Source of the DNA: Oscillospiraceae bacterium
GTDB lineage: Bacteria; Bacillota; Clostridia; Saccharofermentanales; Saccharofermentanaceae
NCBI GenBank assembly: GCA_902782125.1
Contig: CACZMA010000007.1
Coordinates: forward strand, 50,329-114,328
Reading direction: 5' to 3'
DNA length: 64,000 bases
Part shown: positions 1 to 8,250 of the stretch, piece by piece
Layout of the letters: every line of letters starts with the position of its first letter
Position numbering within the stretch: position 1 is the stretch's first letter
Program-made: the position numbers and the translations under genes
Notes under the pieces: generated by a model
What the model was told of the DNA's origin: nothing
Databases searched by the model: none
What the model saw: the letters and a program-made list of their open reading frames with translations, nothing else

Positions 1-456
1 AAGAACAGGGCAGACATCGTTATCGTGTCGCAGGGAGGAGCTCCTAAGGATGCCAACCTCTACCAGACACAGAAGGCTCTCGATAATTCCAAGCATGCCG
101 TAAAGGACGGCGGTACGATCATACTGATAGGTGCCTGCAACGAAGGCCTCGGAAGCAAGGTCTTCGAGGAGTGGCTGACATCTGCACCTACGGCAGAGTC
201 GCTCATTACAAGAGTAAACGAACATTTCCAGCTGGGCGGACATAAGGCTGCGGCGATCGCGATGGTACTGCAGCATGCGAAGATCTGTCTGGTATCCGAG
301 ATGGAGGATGACTTTGTCAGGAGCATCTTCTTAGAGCCCGTGCACAGTGCGCAGGAAGCCTTTGATGAAGCCATGTCCCGTTACGGAAAAGAAGCATCGG
401 TCATCTGCATGCCTTTCGGCGGTGCGACATTACCGATGCCTCCCGAGAATGCTTAA
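1..456 (+). CDS. larA: Nickel-dependent lactate racemase LarA family, C-terminal fragment
   Basis: The reading frame is open from the first base of the window, so this is the last 151 codons of a gene that starts outside it. The fragment contains ADIVIVSQGGAPKD, NLYQTQKALDN and GLGSKVFEEW, which match the C-terminal domain of LarA-type proteins. That family interconverts D- and L-lactate (or other 2-hydroxy acids) with a nickel pincer cofactor. The N-terminal catalytic part is missing, so the true substrate cannot be judged, and no cofactor-synthesis genes (larB, larC, larE) are visible here. A GTG at 25 is internal and not the start. Confidence 0.85.
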   Translation, partial: KNRADIVIVSQGGAPKDANLYQTQKALDNSKHAVKDGGTIILIGACNEGLGSKVFEEWLTSAPTAESLITRVNEHFQLGGHKAAAIAMVLQHAKICLVSEMEDDFVRSIFLEPVHSAQEAFDEAMSRYGKEASVICMPFGGATLPMPPENA

Positions 457-470
457 GGACAGATCAGATC

Positions 471-1538
471 CTACCAGTCTGAATCCCAGCCGCCTCCGCC
501 GCTTATGACGCCGCCCCAGCCTCCGTCATAGTCTGAGTCGTAGTCTGAGTCGTAATCGTAATCGTAATCATAGTCCGAATCGTCTCCGGCATCGTAGTAG
601 TAATAATCCCAGTCGTCATCGTCCCAGCTGTCGTCGCCCCATGAGTCGTCGTACTCATAGTCATAGCCGTAATCGTAGCTGTCGTAGTCGGGAATGTACT
701 CGTCAAAGTAGACGTAGTCATCCAGGTTGTCGTATTCTTCTGCTTCGAAGTAATCGTCGTAATTGTCACCGAGGTCATTGGGAACTTCGGTCTCTGCCCA
801 GTAACCTTCCTCGTCCAGGCCGTACCACTGATCATCATCGTAGTAGTAATAATCGTCACCGTAAGAATAGTAACCGCTGTCCGGATCCTGCTGCTCGACA
901 TAGTATGAGTCGAGCGAATCGAGGAATCCCGAGGGTATCGTCAGATCGCAAGACGTGAGACTTGTCGCGAGAGCGACTGCGAGGAACAGGAGCGCTGCTA
1001 TAGCCGCCACCATCGCATTGCCGTTACGGCCGCCAAGGATGTTGTTGCCCTTGGAATACTTGAACTTCTCCTGGGGCGGACGGGGAGCGGGTTTACGGTA
1101 ATCCGTGAAGGGCTCGAAAGGGCGTCCCTTGCCGTAATCTCCGCCGTCAAAGAAGCTGCGGCGGTCCATGATCTGCCTGTGCTCAAGGAACTCTGCCTTC
1201 ATCTTCTGATAGATCTCGTTGACGGCATAAGCCTCGTCTGCACCTTCGTAACGGATGACGCGCGTGCCGTCACTCTTGTTCTTATAGACGACGCAGTTCT
1301 GGTTGTCGGGCCTCTTGAAGATACCGAATGCCTTGGGCTGCTGATAATCGATCCCGATGAAGAACCTCATCTTGTCCACCGGGATCTTGTGCTCGGCGAT
1401 GAACGCCTGGAGCTCTTCGATCGTCTTCGGTACCTGGTTGCCGGAACGCAGCATGTGCTTGTTGACGGCACCGCATTCAGGGCACGAAGCCAGTGTCTCA
1501 TCAATGGGCTTGCCGCAGAAATCGCAAAAAACCTTCAT
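471..1538 (-). CDS. Zinc-ribbon membrane protein with Asp/Tyr-rich tail, unknown function
   Basis: The 355-residue protein has three parts. An N-terminal zinc ribbon uses Cys5, Cys8, Cys19 and Cys22. A soluble region of about 150 residues ends in a Pro/Lys-rich stretch. One membrane span lies at about 174-196, and about 140 residues after it are dominated by Asp, Tyr and Gly, including tandem DYDYD and DSDYD runs and a glycine-rich end. Positive charge before the span suggests the acidic tail is outside the cell. I do not recognise the family. The acidic tail could bind calcium or other cations, which is inference. The start ATG follows a purine-rich site (CAGGGAGA), and a promoter is visible upstream. 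It converges with the larA fragment, 14 bp away. Confidence 0.75.
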   Translation of the reverse strand: MKVFCDFCGKPIDETLASCPECGAVNKHMLRSGNQVPKTIEELQAFIAEHKIPVDKMRFFIGIDYQQPKAFGIFKRPDNQNCVVYKNKSDGTRVIRYEGADEAYAVNEIYQKMKAEFLEHRQIMDRRSFFDGGDYGKGRPFEPFTDYRKPAPRPPQEKFKYSKGNNILGGRNGNAMVAAIAALLFLAVALATSLTSCDLTIPSGFLDSLDSYYVEQQDPDSGYYSYGDDYYYYDDDQWYGLDEEGYWAETEVPNDLGDNYDDYFEAEEYDNLDDYVYFDEYIPDYDSYDYGYDYEYDDSWGDDSWDDDDWDYYYYDAGDDSDYDYDYDYDSDYDSDYDGGWGGVISGGGGWDSDW

Positions 1539-1590
1539 AATACTATCTCCCTGTAATCTATCCCTTATGTCTTTCCCTTAACCATTTTTG

Positions 1591-1620
1591 ATTATAGCAT
1601 ACGGAAAGAATAAGCATCAA
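1591..1620 (-). promoter_or_regulatory. Promoter of the Asp/Tyr-rich membrane protein
   Basis: On the minus strand a TTGATG -35 box (1615-1620) and a perfect TATAAT -10 box (1591-1596) are separated by 18 bp. They lie about 50 bp before the start codon at 1538. Confidence 0.55.
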
Positions 1621-1665
1621 TTCAACAGAGGTTGTTTAGCGTGCACTATTTCGAGTTATTTTGTG

Positions 1666-1694
1666 TTGAAAAATACCCCCTTAACACTTAAAAT
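1666..1694 (+). promoter_or_regulatory. Promoter of the NifU-like/GGGtGRT pair
   Basis: A TTGAAA -35 box (1666-1671) and a TAAAAT -10 box (1689-1694) are 17 bp apart. The transcript would have a leader of about 50 nt with a small hairpin (CGACC/GGTCG near 1710-1726) and a strong AAAGGAG site before the ATG at 1753. Confidence 0.6.
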
Positions 1695-1752
1695 ATCTAC
1701 GGTGAAATTCGACCCTTCAGGTCGCATTCCTTATTAAGAAAGGAGAAACATA

Positions 1753-2445
1753 ATGATTTATTCAACAGAAGTCAAGAATATGTGCAAAGTGAATCAGGCC
1801 GGCAATCACGGCGCTGCACCGATTCCTGAAGAAGCAAAGTGGGTAAGCGCTAAGCAGATCAGCGATATTTCCGGTTATACACACGGTATCGGCTGGTGCG
1901 CTCCTCAGCAGGGCTGCTGCAAGCTGTCCCTCAACGTTAAGGACGGTATCATCCAGGAGGCTCTCGTAGAGACAATCGGATGCTCCGGAATGACACATTC
2001 CGCTGCTATGGCAGCTGAGATCCTTCCCGGCCGTACTATCCTCGAAGCACTGAACACAGACCTTGTATGCGATGCTATCAACACAGCTATGAGAGAGCTG
2101 TTCCTCCAGATCGTTTACGGAAGAACACAGAGCGCTTTCTCCGAGGACGGACTCCAGATCGGCGCAGGTCTTGAGGACCTCGGTAAGGGTGCTCGTTCAA
2201 TGGTAGGTACAACGTACGGTACACTCGACAAGGGTCCCCGTTACCTCGAGCTCACAGACGGTTACATCACAGATCTTGCTCTTGACGACAACGATGAGAT
2301 CATCGGATATAAGTTCGTTAACTTCGGTAAGATGATGGACTTCATCAAGAAGGGCGACGATGCCGCTACTGCTCTTGAGAAGGCTTCAGGTAAGTACGGT
2401 CGTGTAGATGATGCTGTTAAGTTCATCGATCCCCGCAAGCAGTAA
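1753..2445 (+). CDS. NifU-like iron-sulfur cluster scaffold family protein, partner of the GGGtGRT protein
   Basis: The 230-residue soluble protein resembles the NifU/IscU N-terminal scaffold fold. It has cysteines at 49, 55/56 and 77 in the contexts WCAPQQGCC and ETIGCSGMTHS, and another at 106. The order differs from the true IscU at 19157, so it is a distinct branch that databases usually label iron-sulfur assembly scaffold. The ATG is well placed after AAAGGAG. Codon choice is strongly biased towards a few codons (GGT, AAG, GCT), as in highly expressed genes. The next gene starts 19 bp after its stop, so the two are almost certainly cotranscribed. The cluster-carrying role is inferred from the fold only. 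Confidence 0.75.
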   Translation: MIYSTEVKNMCKVNQAGNHGAAPIPEEAKWVSAKQISDISGYTHGIGWCAPQQGCCKLSLNVKDGIIQEALVETIGCSGMTHSAAMAAEILPGRTILEALNTDLVCDAINTAMRELFLQIVYGRTQSAFSEDGLQIGAGLEDLGKGARSMVGTTYGTLDKGPRYLELTDGYITDLALDDNDEIIGYKFVNFGKMMDFIKKGDDAATALEKASGKYGRVDDAVKFIDPRKQ

Positions 2446-2464
2446 TTATAGGAGGTAAATCAAA

Positions 2465-3487
2465 ATGGCAGAGCTGTTTGAATCATATGAAAGAAGAATC
2501 CCCCAGATTAATGCAAAGCTTGCTGAATATGGGATTTCTTCTATTGAAGAAGCTGAGAAGATCACAAAGGACGCTGGACTCGATGTTTATCACCTCGTTG
2601 AGAACATCCAGCCCATCTGCTTCGAGAACGCTAAGTGGGCTTACACAGTAGGTGCCGCTATCGCTATCAAGAAGGGCTGCCGCAAGGCTTCCGATGCTGC
2701 TGCAGCAATCGGTGAAGGCCTCCAGGCATTCTGCATTCCCGGTTCCGTTGCTGACAGACGTAAGGTAGGTCTCGGTCACGGTAATCTCGGTAAGATGCTC
2801 CTCGAAGAAGATACAGAGTGCTTCGCATTCCTCGCAGGTCACGAGTCTTTCGCAGCTGCAGAAGGTGCTATCGGTATCGCAGAGAAGGCAAACAGAGTTA
2901 GACAGAAGCCCCTCAGAGTTATCCTTGACGGTCTCGGCAAGGACGCTGCAAAGATCATCTCCAGGATCAACGGCTTTACATATGTTGAGACTGAGTATGA
3001 CTACAAGACAGGCGAGCTCAAGGAACTGTCCAGAACATGCTACTCCAAGAACGCTGATTCTCCGAGAGCAAAGGTCAACTGCTATGGTGCAGATGACGTT
3101 CAGGAAGGTGTTGCAATCCTCTGGAAGGAGAACGTTGATGTCTCCATCACAGGTAACTCCACCAACCCGACAAGATTCCAGCACCCTGTTGCAGGTACAT
3201 ACAAGAAGGAGCGCCTCGAGGCAGGCAAGAAGTACTTCTCCGTTGCATCAGGCGGTGGTACAGGCCGTACACTTCACCCTGATAACATGGCTGCAGGTCC
3301 CGCTTCTTACGGTATGACAGATACAATGGGCCGTATGCACTCTGACGCTCAGTTCGCAGGTTCTTCTTCTGTTCCTGCTCACGTTGAGATGATGGGTCTC
3401 ATCGGTGCCGGCAACAACCCGATGGTTGGTATGACTGTTTCTACTGCAGTATCCGTTGAGGAAGCTGCTAAGGCAGGCAAGTTCTGA
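2465..3487 (+). CDS. GGGtGRT family protein
   Basis: The 340-residue protein carries the signature SGGGTGRTLHPDN, with GGGTGRT at residues 263-269, that names the GGGtGRT family, whose biochemical role I do not know to be established. Other glycine-rich stretches (GLGHGNLGK near 102-110, FLAGHESFAAAEGA near 122-135) suggest nucleotide or phosphate binding loops, but no standard Walker motif is present. No signal peptide or membrane span is seen. It follows the NifU-like gene closely with its own AGGAGG site and has the same biased codon use, which points to high expression. The pairing suggests a shared Fe-S or redox task. A strong terminator follows. Confidence 0.85.
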   Translation: MAELFESYERRIPQINAKLAEYGISSIEEAEKITKDAGLDVYHLVENIQPICFENAKWAYTVGAAIAIKKGCRKASDAAAAIGEGLQAFCIPGSVADRRKVGLGHGNLGKMLLEEDTECFAFLAGHESFAAAEGAIGIAEKANRVRQKPLRVILDGLGKDAAKIISRINGFTYVETEYDYKTGELKELSRTCYSKNADSPRAKVNCYGADDVQEGVAILWKENVDVSITGNSTNPTRFQHPVAGTYKKERLEAGKKYFSVASGGGTGRTLHPDNMAAGPASYGMTDTMGRMHSDAQFAGSSSVPAHVEMMGLIGAGNNPMVGMTVSTAVSVEEAAKAGKF

Positions 3488-3516
3488 TAACAAACTTACT
3501 TAGAACATAAACAGAG

Positions 3517-3545
3517 GCGGTGTGGGTTTCCACACCGCTTTTGTT
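3517..3545 (+). terminator. Intrinsic terminator after the GGGtGRT gene
   Basis: A hairpin with arms GCGGTGTGG and CCACACCGC (3517-3538) is followed by TTTTGTTTTG. Confidence 0.85.
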
Positions 3546-3589
3546 TTGCCTCCCGGTCAGATTACATATGTGAGTTTTTGCAAAATTTC

Positions 3590-3619
3590 TTTACTTGTTC
3601 AAAGAATAAGTGTTATTCT
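3590..3619 (+). promoter_or_regulatory. Possible promoter of the acetyltransferase gene
   Basis: TTTACT (3590-3595) and TATTCT (3614-3619) lie 18 bp apart, with a TG just before the -10. The boxes are imperfect. Confidence 0.35.
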
Positions 3620-3670
3620 GAACTATGATGGGAAATAGTTGATCAGGCGATAATGCCGGGAGAATGAGAT

Positions 3671-4228
3671 ATGGCGGAACTGTTTGCAGAATTTCCGTTT
3701 TTGTCTAACGACAAAGTAGTGATCAGGAAGATGGAAGAGGCCGATATACCGGCCCTTGCAGAGATAAGCCGTAATGACAATGTCTATAAATACATGCCGC
3801 CCTTCCTGTACCAGAAGACCGACTCGGCACTCGGAGGTGCGATCAAGAACCTCGGAGGCAGGGATTTTGAGTCCAGGAAGTGGGTCATCGCAGGAGTATA
3901 CCCCGTAAGTGACAATACCAAGCTCATCGGCCTTGCCGAGATGTTCGACTATGACGAAGCCGAGAGCAGGATCACTTTGAACTATATGTTCAATGAGGAA
4001 TACTGGAATCAGGGATACGGCACGAGTACGGTAGAACTGATGAAGATGTATCTTACCGAGGAGATAGGCATCAGGAAGCTTATCGCATATGTAGTTACAG
4101 ATAATATCTATGCTGCAAGGGTCCTTACGAACAACGAATTCGTCAAAGACGAACAGTCTGTCCAGGAGAAGAACTGGTCGGGAAGAGGCAACCTGACTCT
4201 CGACGTCTATTCTTACGTTAAGGTCTGA
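3671..4228 (+). CDS. GNAT family N-acetyltransferase (RimJ/RimL type)
   Basis: The 185-residue protein has the layout of RimJ/RimL-type acetyltransferases: an N-terminal VVIRKMEEADIPALAEI strand-helix, a central strand region containing GLAEMFDYDEAESRITLNYM, and the acetyl-CoA loop region EEYWNQGYGTSTVELMKMYL, then a C-terminal ARVLTNNEFVKDE segment. This family moves an acetyl group from acetyl-CoA to an amine on a protein, small molecule or antibiotic; the substrate cannot be read from the sequence. The ATG at 3671 follows GGGAGAATGAG. The gene ends exactly where the convergent diguanylate cyclase gene ends. Confidence 0.8.
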   Translation: MAELFAEFPFLSNDKVVIRKMEEADIPALAEISRNDNVYKYMPPFLYQKTDSALGGAIKNLGGRDFESRKWVIAGVYPVSDNTKLIGLAEMFDYDEAESRITLNYMFNEEYWNQGYGTSTVELMKMYLTEEIGIRKLIAYVVTDNIYAARVLTNNEFVKDEQSVQEKNWSGRGNLTLDVYSYVKV

Positions 4229-5338
4229 TCAGACAACGACCTTATTACGTCCGTCGGATTTACCCATATAGAGTTTCTTGTCGGCAGCACCGACGGCTTC
4301 GTTGATGCGGTCGTCTATGTCTGCTTCGGTGACACTGCCGCTTAAGAACGTGTTGACGTCCGCGACGCCAATGGTCATGGTAACCTTGATCTCGATGTCA
4401 TTCCACTTGACTGTAAGATTCCTGATCTTCGACAGCAGGGCATTGGCCGCCACTCCCGCTTCGTCCAGGTTCTCATTATTGAACACGAAAAGGAACTCCT
4501 CGCCGCCCCAGCGTGCCGCGATGCCGTGGTCCTTCATGAACTCCTGGCAGAGGACCGCGAGCTGCTTCAGGACTTCGTCGCCTGCTTCATGTCCGTAAGT
4601 ATCGTTGACGTTCTTAAAGAAATCTATATCGCCGATGGCTATGCAGACACCGTTCTCGCAGACACCTCGCATGATGTTGGAGATCGTACCTGAGATTACG
4701 CTCCTTCTGTTGGGCAGCTTGGTGAGAGGGTCTATCTCGGAGATCCGCTTGAGCTTCTTGTTGTACTCTGACAGCTTGGCTTCAGTCGCCATCTTGTCCC
4801 TGGTGAAGATCGTGAGGATAACGACCATCGAGAAGAAGATGGACAGGATGTTGATGATCTGGAACAGGAGAGAGATGCTGTAAGGGAGTACTTCGAAGGG
4901 TTCGAAGTTCACATGCCATGAATACAGCACAAGTCTCACGCAGAAGACGGCAATGCTCAGGATGATCTTGATCTTGTCGGAGGCATAGGTTCCTACGAAG
5001 ACGAGCAGGAGCAGCACGAAAACGAAGTGCTGGATACTGCACTCCCAACCCCACTGAATGACGAACCTCATCATCCAGAATATGCTGACGGTCGAATAGA
5101 TGGCCAGAGCAAGCGCATTGTGATCTTTGTATGTAAGATATACAGCCAGACCGTAAGTCGCCAGACAGAGAGCGCAGGTGCCGACAGTGGGGAACTTCCC
5201 GTAAACGCTGAAGACGACCATCAGGATAATAAAATACAGACACATCAACATAGCATTGATGCGGACGATGTAAGATACACGGTTCGATTCGTTCTCGCCG
5301 GTAACGTCTTTCCAGATTAACTGCGCCAGCTTATTCAT
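4229..5338 (-). CDS. Membrane-bound diguanylate cyclase (GGDEF)
   Basis: The 369-residue protein has about six membrane spans in residues 25-180, a short coiled linker, and a GGDEF domain from about 200. DPLTKLPNRRS lies near 203, GDIDFFKNVND near 236, and the active-site loop is GGEEF at 278-282. This loop type makes cyclic di-GMP from two GTP. The place of the inhibitory RxxD site, nine residues before the loop, reads KDHG, so product inhibition through that site is unlikely. The membrane part probably senses a signal, but I do not recognise a named sensor domain. It converges with the acetyltransferase gene without a gap. Confidence 0.88.
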   Translation of the reverse strand: MNKLAQLIWKDVTGENESNRVSYIVRINAMLMCLYFIILMVVFSVYGKFPTVGTCALCLATYGLAVYLTYKDHNALALAIYSTVSIFWMMRFVIQWGWECSIQHFVFVLLLLVFVGTYASDKIKIILSIAVFCVRLVLYSWHVNFEPFEVLPYSISLLFQIINILSIFFSMVVILTIFTRDKMATEAKLSEYNKKLKRISEIDPLTKLPNRRSVISGTISNIMRGVCENGVCIAIGDIDFFKNVNDTYGHEAGDEVLKQLAVLCQEFMKDHGIAARWGGEEFLFVFNNENLDEAGVAANALLSKIRNLTVKWNDIEIKVTMTIGVADVNTFLSGSVTEADIDDRINEAVGAADKKLYMGKSDGRNKVVV

Positions 5339-5423
5339 ATTTACCTGAATTCTATCACAAATGCTTTATTATAGACGCGTTTTGTTAGTATAATTAAAGG
5401 GATTAGAGCAAAGGAGATGTCAC

Positions 5424-6905
5424 ATGGCTTTGTGGAACGAGAGACCTTTTGATGAGAAGGGACCTGATCCGTTCGGAAGAAGGGAGGTCAAGAGCGAGTT
5501 TGAGCAGCTCTCGGCCGACTCTGCAAAGTGTCCGAGCTGCGGTGCGAACATCTTCTATGAACCCGAACTCAGCGCCATGATGTGCCGCGACTGCGGTAAT
5601 GTATATTCCCCGGACACGATGGAACTCAGAGGTTCTCTCGGTATCAGCAAAGAGCATGACTATGTCGGTGACACTGACATGTCCGAAGCGGATAAGATGC
5701 GTCATGAGATCGTCTGCAATGCCTGCGGCGCCGCACTCGTTGCAGATGAGAATACGATGTCTACCATGTGTCCTTTCTGCGGGTCTCCTGCGCTCATTAC
5801 AAGAAGGCTGTCCCGTGAGTTCAAGCCGGATTACATAGTTCCGTTCAAGATCGACAGGGATCAGGCAGAGAGCATCATGAACAAGTGGATCTCAAGCAGG
5901 AAGCATACACCTCTGGGATTCAAGACCAAGAGCAGGCTTACCAAGATGACGGCCCTGTACGTTCCGTTCTGGCTTGTCGACTGCGGAGTCAATACCGATG
6001 TGTCGGGAACTGGAAAGAAGATAGACGGTATTACATCCACCATCTTTGAAGTTGATTCAACGATAACCTACTATGTCAAAGGCGTTCCGTTCGATGCATC
6101 GATAAAGGTTGCCAACAAGCTCATGGAAGCCATCGAGCCTTTTGATTACAGTGAGATGGTCAGGTTCGAGAGTAAATACCTTCAGGGTTTCTACGCGGAT
6201 AAGTACGATCAGCTTCCTTCTGAGATAACAGACCGGATAACCAGAAGGCTCAACAAGTTCTCTGATTCCGAGCTCGAACTGATCGCCAAGCGGTACGATG
6301 AATACGAGAACAGGACGATAAAGAACTTTACATGGCTGAGCGAGATCAACGTCAAGTACTGTCTGCTCCCTGTGTGGTTCATGACGGTTGAATTCGGAGG
6401 TACGAAGTATCAGTTTGCCGTAAACGGTCAGACAGGTGAGGCCGCCGGCCGCGTTCCGACTTCGAGGGCAGCCGATATCGTGGACTGGATAACCTTCCGC
6501 ATGCGCGGGTTCTGGATGATCGTTCCTTTTCTTGCGATGATCCTTTGTATGTTGATCTTCGGAGCGATCGTAGCCGTAAAAAATGCTGACAGGTTCTCGC
6601 CCGTGATGGCTTTGCTGTGGGGCGTCGCGAACGTGCTTCAGTACAGCTGGTTATTTGTCGCTATGTTCGCCGTGCTCTGGCTTGTTTTCTCGATACTGGT
6701 AAGGTCCGGCGCATTACAGAAGATGTTTGCCAGGAAAGAGACTGCATATGAGGCAAACGATTACGATGCCGATCCCGGTCTCGACGCATATTTTGATCAC
6801 TCCAGACATTCGGATCTCAAGGTGAAAGAGAACTTCTTAAGACACATCGTAAAGGTCGTCGACGAGAATGGACGAGTGGTCGACGAACGATCCATAGAAG
6901 CATGA
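5424..6905 (+). CDS. TFIIB-type zinc-ribbon membrane protein, paralogue A
   Basis: The 493-residue protein starts with two zinc ribbons, using Cys36/39/54/57 and Cys98/101/116/119. A conserved stretch, ITRRLSREFKPDYIVPFKID, follows at about 125-144. A middle domain of about 200 residues contains ALYVPFWLVDC and LPVWFMTVEFGGTKYQFAVNGQTG. Two membrane spans lie near 360-385 and 395-425, with a cytoplasmic-looking tail. This is the TFIIB-type zinc-ribbon family of Bacillota. The name reflects the ribbon only; nothing shows a role in transcription. A clear paralogue sits at 20244. Translation starts at ATG 5424 after AAAGGAG, and a TATAAT lies at about 5388. Confidence 0.8.
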   Translation: MALWNERPFDEKGPDPFGRREVKSEFEQLSADSAKCPSCGANIFYEPELSAMMCRDCGNVYSPDTMELRGSLGISKEHDYVGDTDMSEADKMRHEIVCNACGAALVADENTMSTMCPFCGSPALITRRLSREFKPDYIVPFKIDRDQAESIMNKWISSRKHTPLGFKTKSRLTKMTALYVPFWLVDCGVNTDVSGTGKKIDGITSTIFEVDSTITYYVKGVPFDASIKVANKLMEAIEPFDYSEMVRFESKYLQGFYADKYDQLPSEITDRITRRLNKFSDSELELIAKRYDEYENRTIKNFTWLSEINVKYCLLPVWFMTVEFGGTKYQFAVNGQTGEAAGRVPTSRAADIVDWITFRMRGFWMIVPFLAMILCMLIFGAIVAVKNADRFSPVMALLWGVANVLQYSWLFVAMFAVLWLVFSILVRSGALQKMFARKETAYEANDYDADPGLDAYFDHSRHSDLKVKENFLRHIVKVVDENGRVVDERSIEA

Positions 6906-6926
6906 TATATAGACGCTGATGAATAT

Positions 6927-7478
6927 TTACATCAGTGTCATCAGCTTACACTGCGCAAGTCCCCAGCTCCAGAAATCTTCTCTCGGCAGGTTCTTAACGT
7001 TGCTTATCAGACTGCAGTTCATCGCGCCGTGTCCGACGATAAGGACATCCTTGCCCTCTGCGATCTTGGGATAGACCAGCTCGTCCAGGAAAGACTTCGT
7101 TCTGGCGTTGAGTTCTTCTATGGTCTCGGCACCGCCCACGGATTCCTTGTATGATGCAGGATCCTGGAAGATAACGTTAATCGGGCAGTCAGGTATCTTG
7201 AAGCTGTGCTCGATGCCTTCGTAATCACCGAAACACATCTCGAGCAGCCTGTCATCCTTTACTATTGGCACGTTCCTTCCTTCGAGCAGGATCTCGGCAG
7301 TCTCAACAGCCCTTATAAGCGGCGAACAGTAACATATATCGAAATGGGTATCAAGATACTCATCGTGAGCATCTCTTGCCATCTGTCTTCCTTCTTCGTT
7401 AAGCGGGATATCAGTGCGTCCCTGCAGCTTGTGGCGGACGTTCCAGTCCGTTCTTCCGTGTCTCATCAAATAAAGCAT
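6927..7478 (-). CDS. Histidine phosphatase family protein (phosphoglycerate mutase-like)
   Basis: The catalytic RHG motif is in LMRHGRTDWN right at the N terminus. The second histidine is in LIVGHGAMNCS, and YCSPLIRAVETAEIL is the usual substrate loop. Members remove phosphate from sugars, nucleotides or cofactors, or act as mutases. About 183 residues is normal for the small phosphatase branch. The start at 7478 or the in-frame ATG at 7493 is favoured over longer forms because the family begins right at this strand. Neither has a Shine-Dalgarno site, and TATAAC/TATAAT sequences sit just upstream, so the mRNA may be leaderless. It is divergent from the LUD gene with only about 64 bp between them. 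Confidence 0.82.
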   Translation of the reverse strand: MLYLMRHGRTDWNVRHKLQGRTDIPLNEEGRQMARDAHDEYLDTHFDICYCSPLIRAVETAEILLEGRNVPIVKDDRLLEMCFGDYEGIEHSFKIPDCPINVIFQDPASYKESVGGAETIEELNARTKSFLDELVYPKIAEGKDVLIVGHGAMNCSLISNVKNLPREDFWSWGLAQCKLMTLM

Positions 7479-7542
7479 GAAGATATTATACATTATGATG
7501 TTATAATCCGAGAATAAACTAACCATCCCGGAGGATACCCGT

Positions 7543-8172
7543 ATGAACGACAATATCTTCAAGCGTAACGAGCTTCTTGCACAGAAGGTGATCAAGGGTC
7601 TTGCTTCGCGTAACATGACCGGCTACTATGCCGCATCTGCCGAAGAAGCGAAGAAGATCGCGCTGGATCTCATACCCGAAGGATCTTCGATCAGCATGGG
7701 CGGAGGAATGAGTGTTCATGAGATCGGTCTGGTAGAAGCGCTCAAGGAAGGCAACTATAACTTCATCGACAGGGATAAGGCAGAGGACAAGCGCGCTGCC
7801 ATGCTCGCGGCATATGATGCAGACTTTTTCCTGTCGGGCTGCAACGCAATGACTGAAGACGGAGTCCTCGTAAATATCGACGGCAATGCCAACAGGGTAT
7901 CCGCCATCGCACAGGGACCGAAGAAGGTCATCTTCATCGTCGGCATGAACAAAGTCTGCGACGATGTCGACGGCGCCATGAAGAGAGCCAGGAATGTCGC
8001 AGCTCCGATCAATGCTCAGAGATTCGGCCTTGATACGCCGTGTGCAAAGACAGGATCCTGCATGAACTGCAAGTCTCCGGACACTATCTGCTGCCAGTTC
8101 CTGATCACCAGATTTTCCAGACATGAGGGCAGGATACATGTTATCCTCGTCAACGATTCACTGGGATTCTGA
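7543..8172 (+). CDS. LUD domain (LutC/YkgG-like) protein
   Basis: The 209-residue protein has the LUD-domain features SSISMGGGMSVHEIGLVEAL (about 48-67), FLSGCNAMTEDGVLVNIDG (about 96-114) and IFIVGMNKVCDD. LutC-like proteins take part in L-lactate oxidation together with LutA and LutB in other Bacillota, but this single-gene form has no such partners here. A C-terminal cysteine cluster (CAKTGSC..C and a CC pair) could hold metal or a disulfide. The ATG follows GGAGGATACCCGT, an excellent site. TATAAT at about 7501 may be its -10 box. The specific reaction is unknown. Confidence 0.8.
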   Translation: MNDNIFKRNELLAQKVIKGLASRNMTGYYAASAEEAKKIALDLIPEGSSISMGGGMSVHEIGLVEALKEGNYNFIDRDKAEDKRAAMLAAYDADFFLSGCNAMTEDGVLVNIDGNANRVSAIAQGPKKVIFIVGMNKVCDDVDGAMKRARNVAAPINAQRFGLDTPCAKTGSCMNCKSPDTICCQFLITRFSRHEGRIHVILVNDSLGF

Positions 8173-8176
8173 TTCC

Positions 8177-8204
8177 TTGCAAACGATATGTGCGGTGGTA
8201 TAAT
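8177..8204 (+). promoter_or_regulatory. Promoter of the putative antitoxin RNA
   Basis: TTGCAA (8177-8182) and a perfect extended -10, TGG-TATAAT (8196-8204), are 16 bp apart. The predicted RNA start is near 8211. No open reading frame with a ribosome site follows before the terminator at 8251, so the product is likely a small RNA of about 80 nt. Confidence 0.6.
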
Positions 8205-8213
8205 CTGATTAGC

Positions 8214-8245
8214 GAAGGAATGATAATAATCGCTATTCCATACAG
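8214..8245 (+). repeat. Direct repeat DRa, partner of the repeat at 8389-8418
   Basis: This stretch lies in the putative antitoxin RNA. It shares AAGGAA (8215-8220), GATAATAATC (8222-8231) and TCCATACAG (8237-8245) with 8389-8418, with a 2-nt length difference between the last two blocks. The second copy covers the toxin start codon at 8412-8414. Confidence 0.75.
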
Positions 8246-8250
8246 CAAAC

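Noticed and set aside
503..901. Thr-rich minus-strand and Arg-rich plus-strand frames over the Asp/Tyr tail
   Set aside because: They are frame-shifted or antisense readings of the GAC/TAC-rich repeat.
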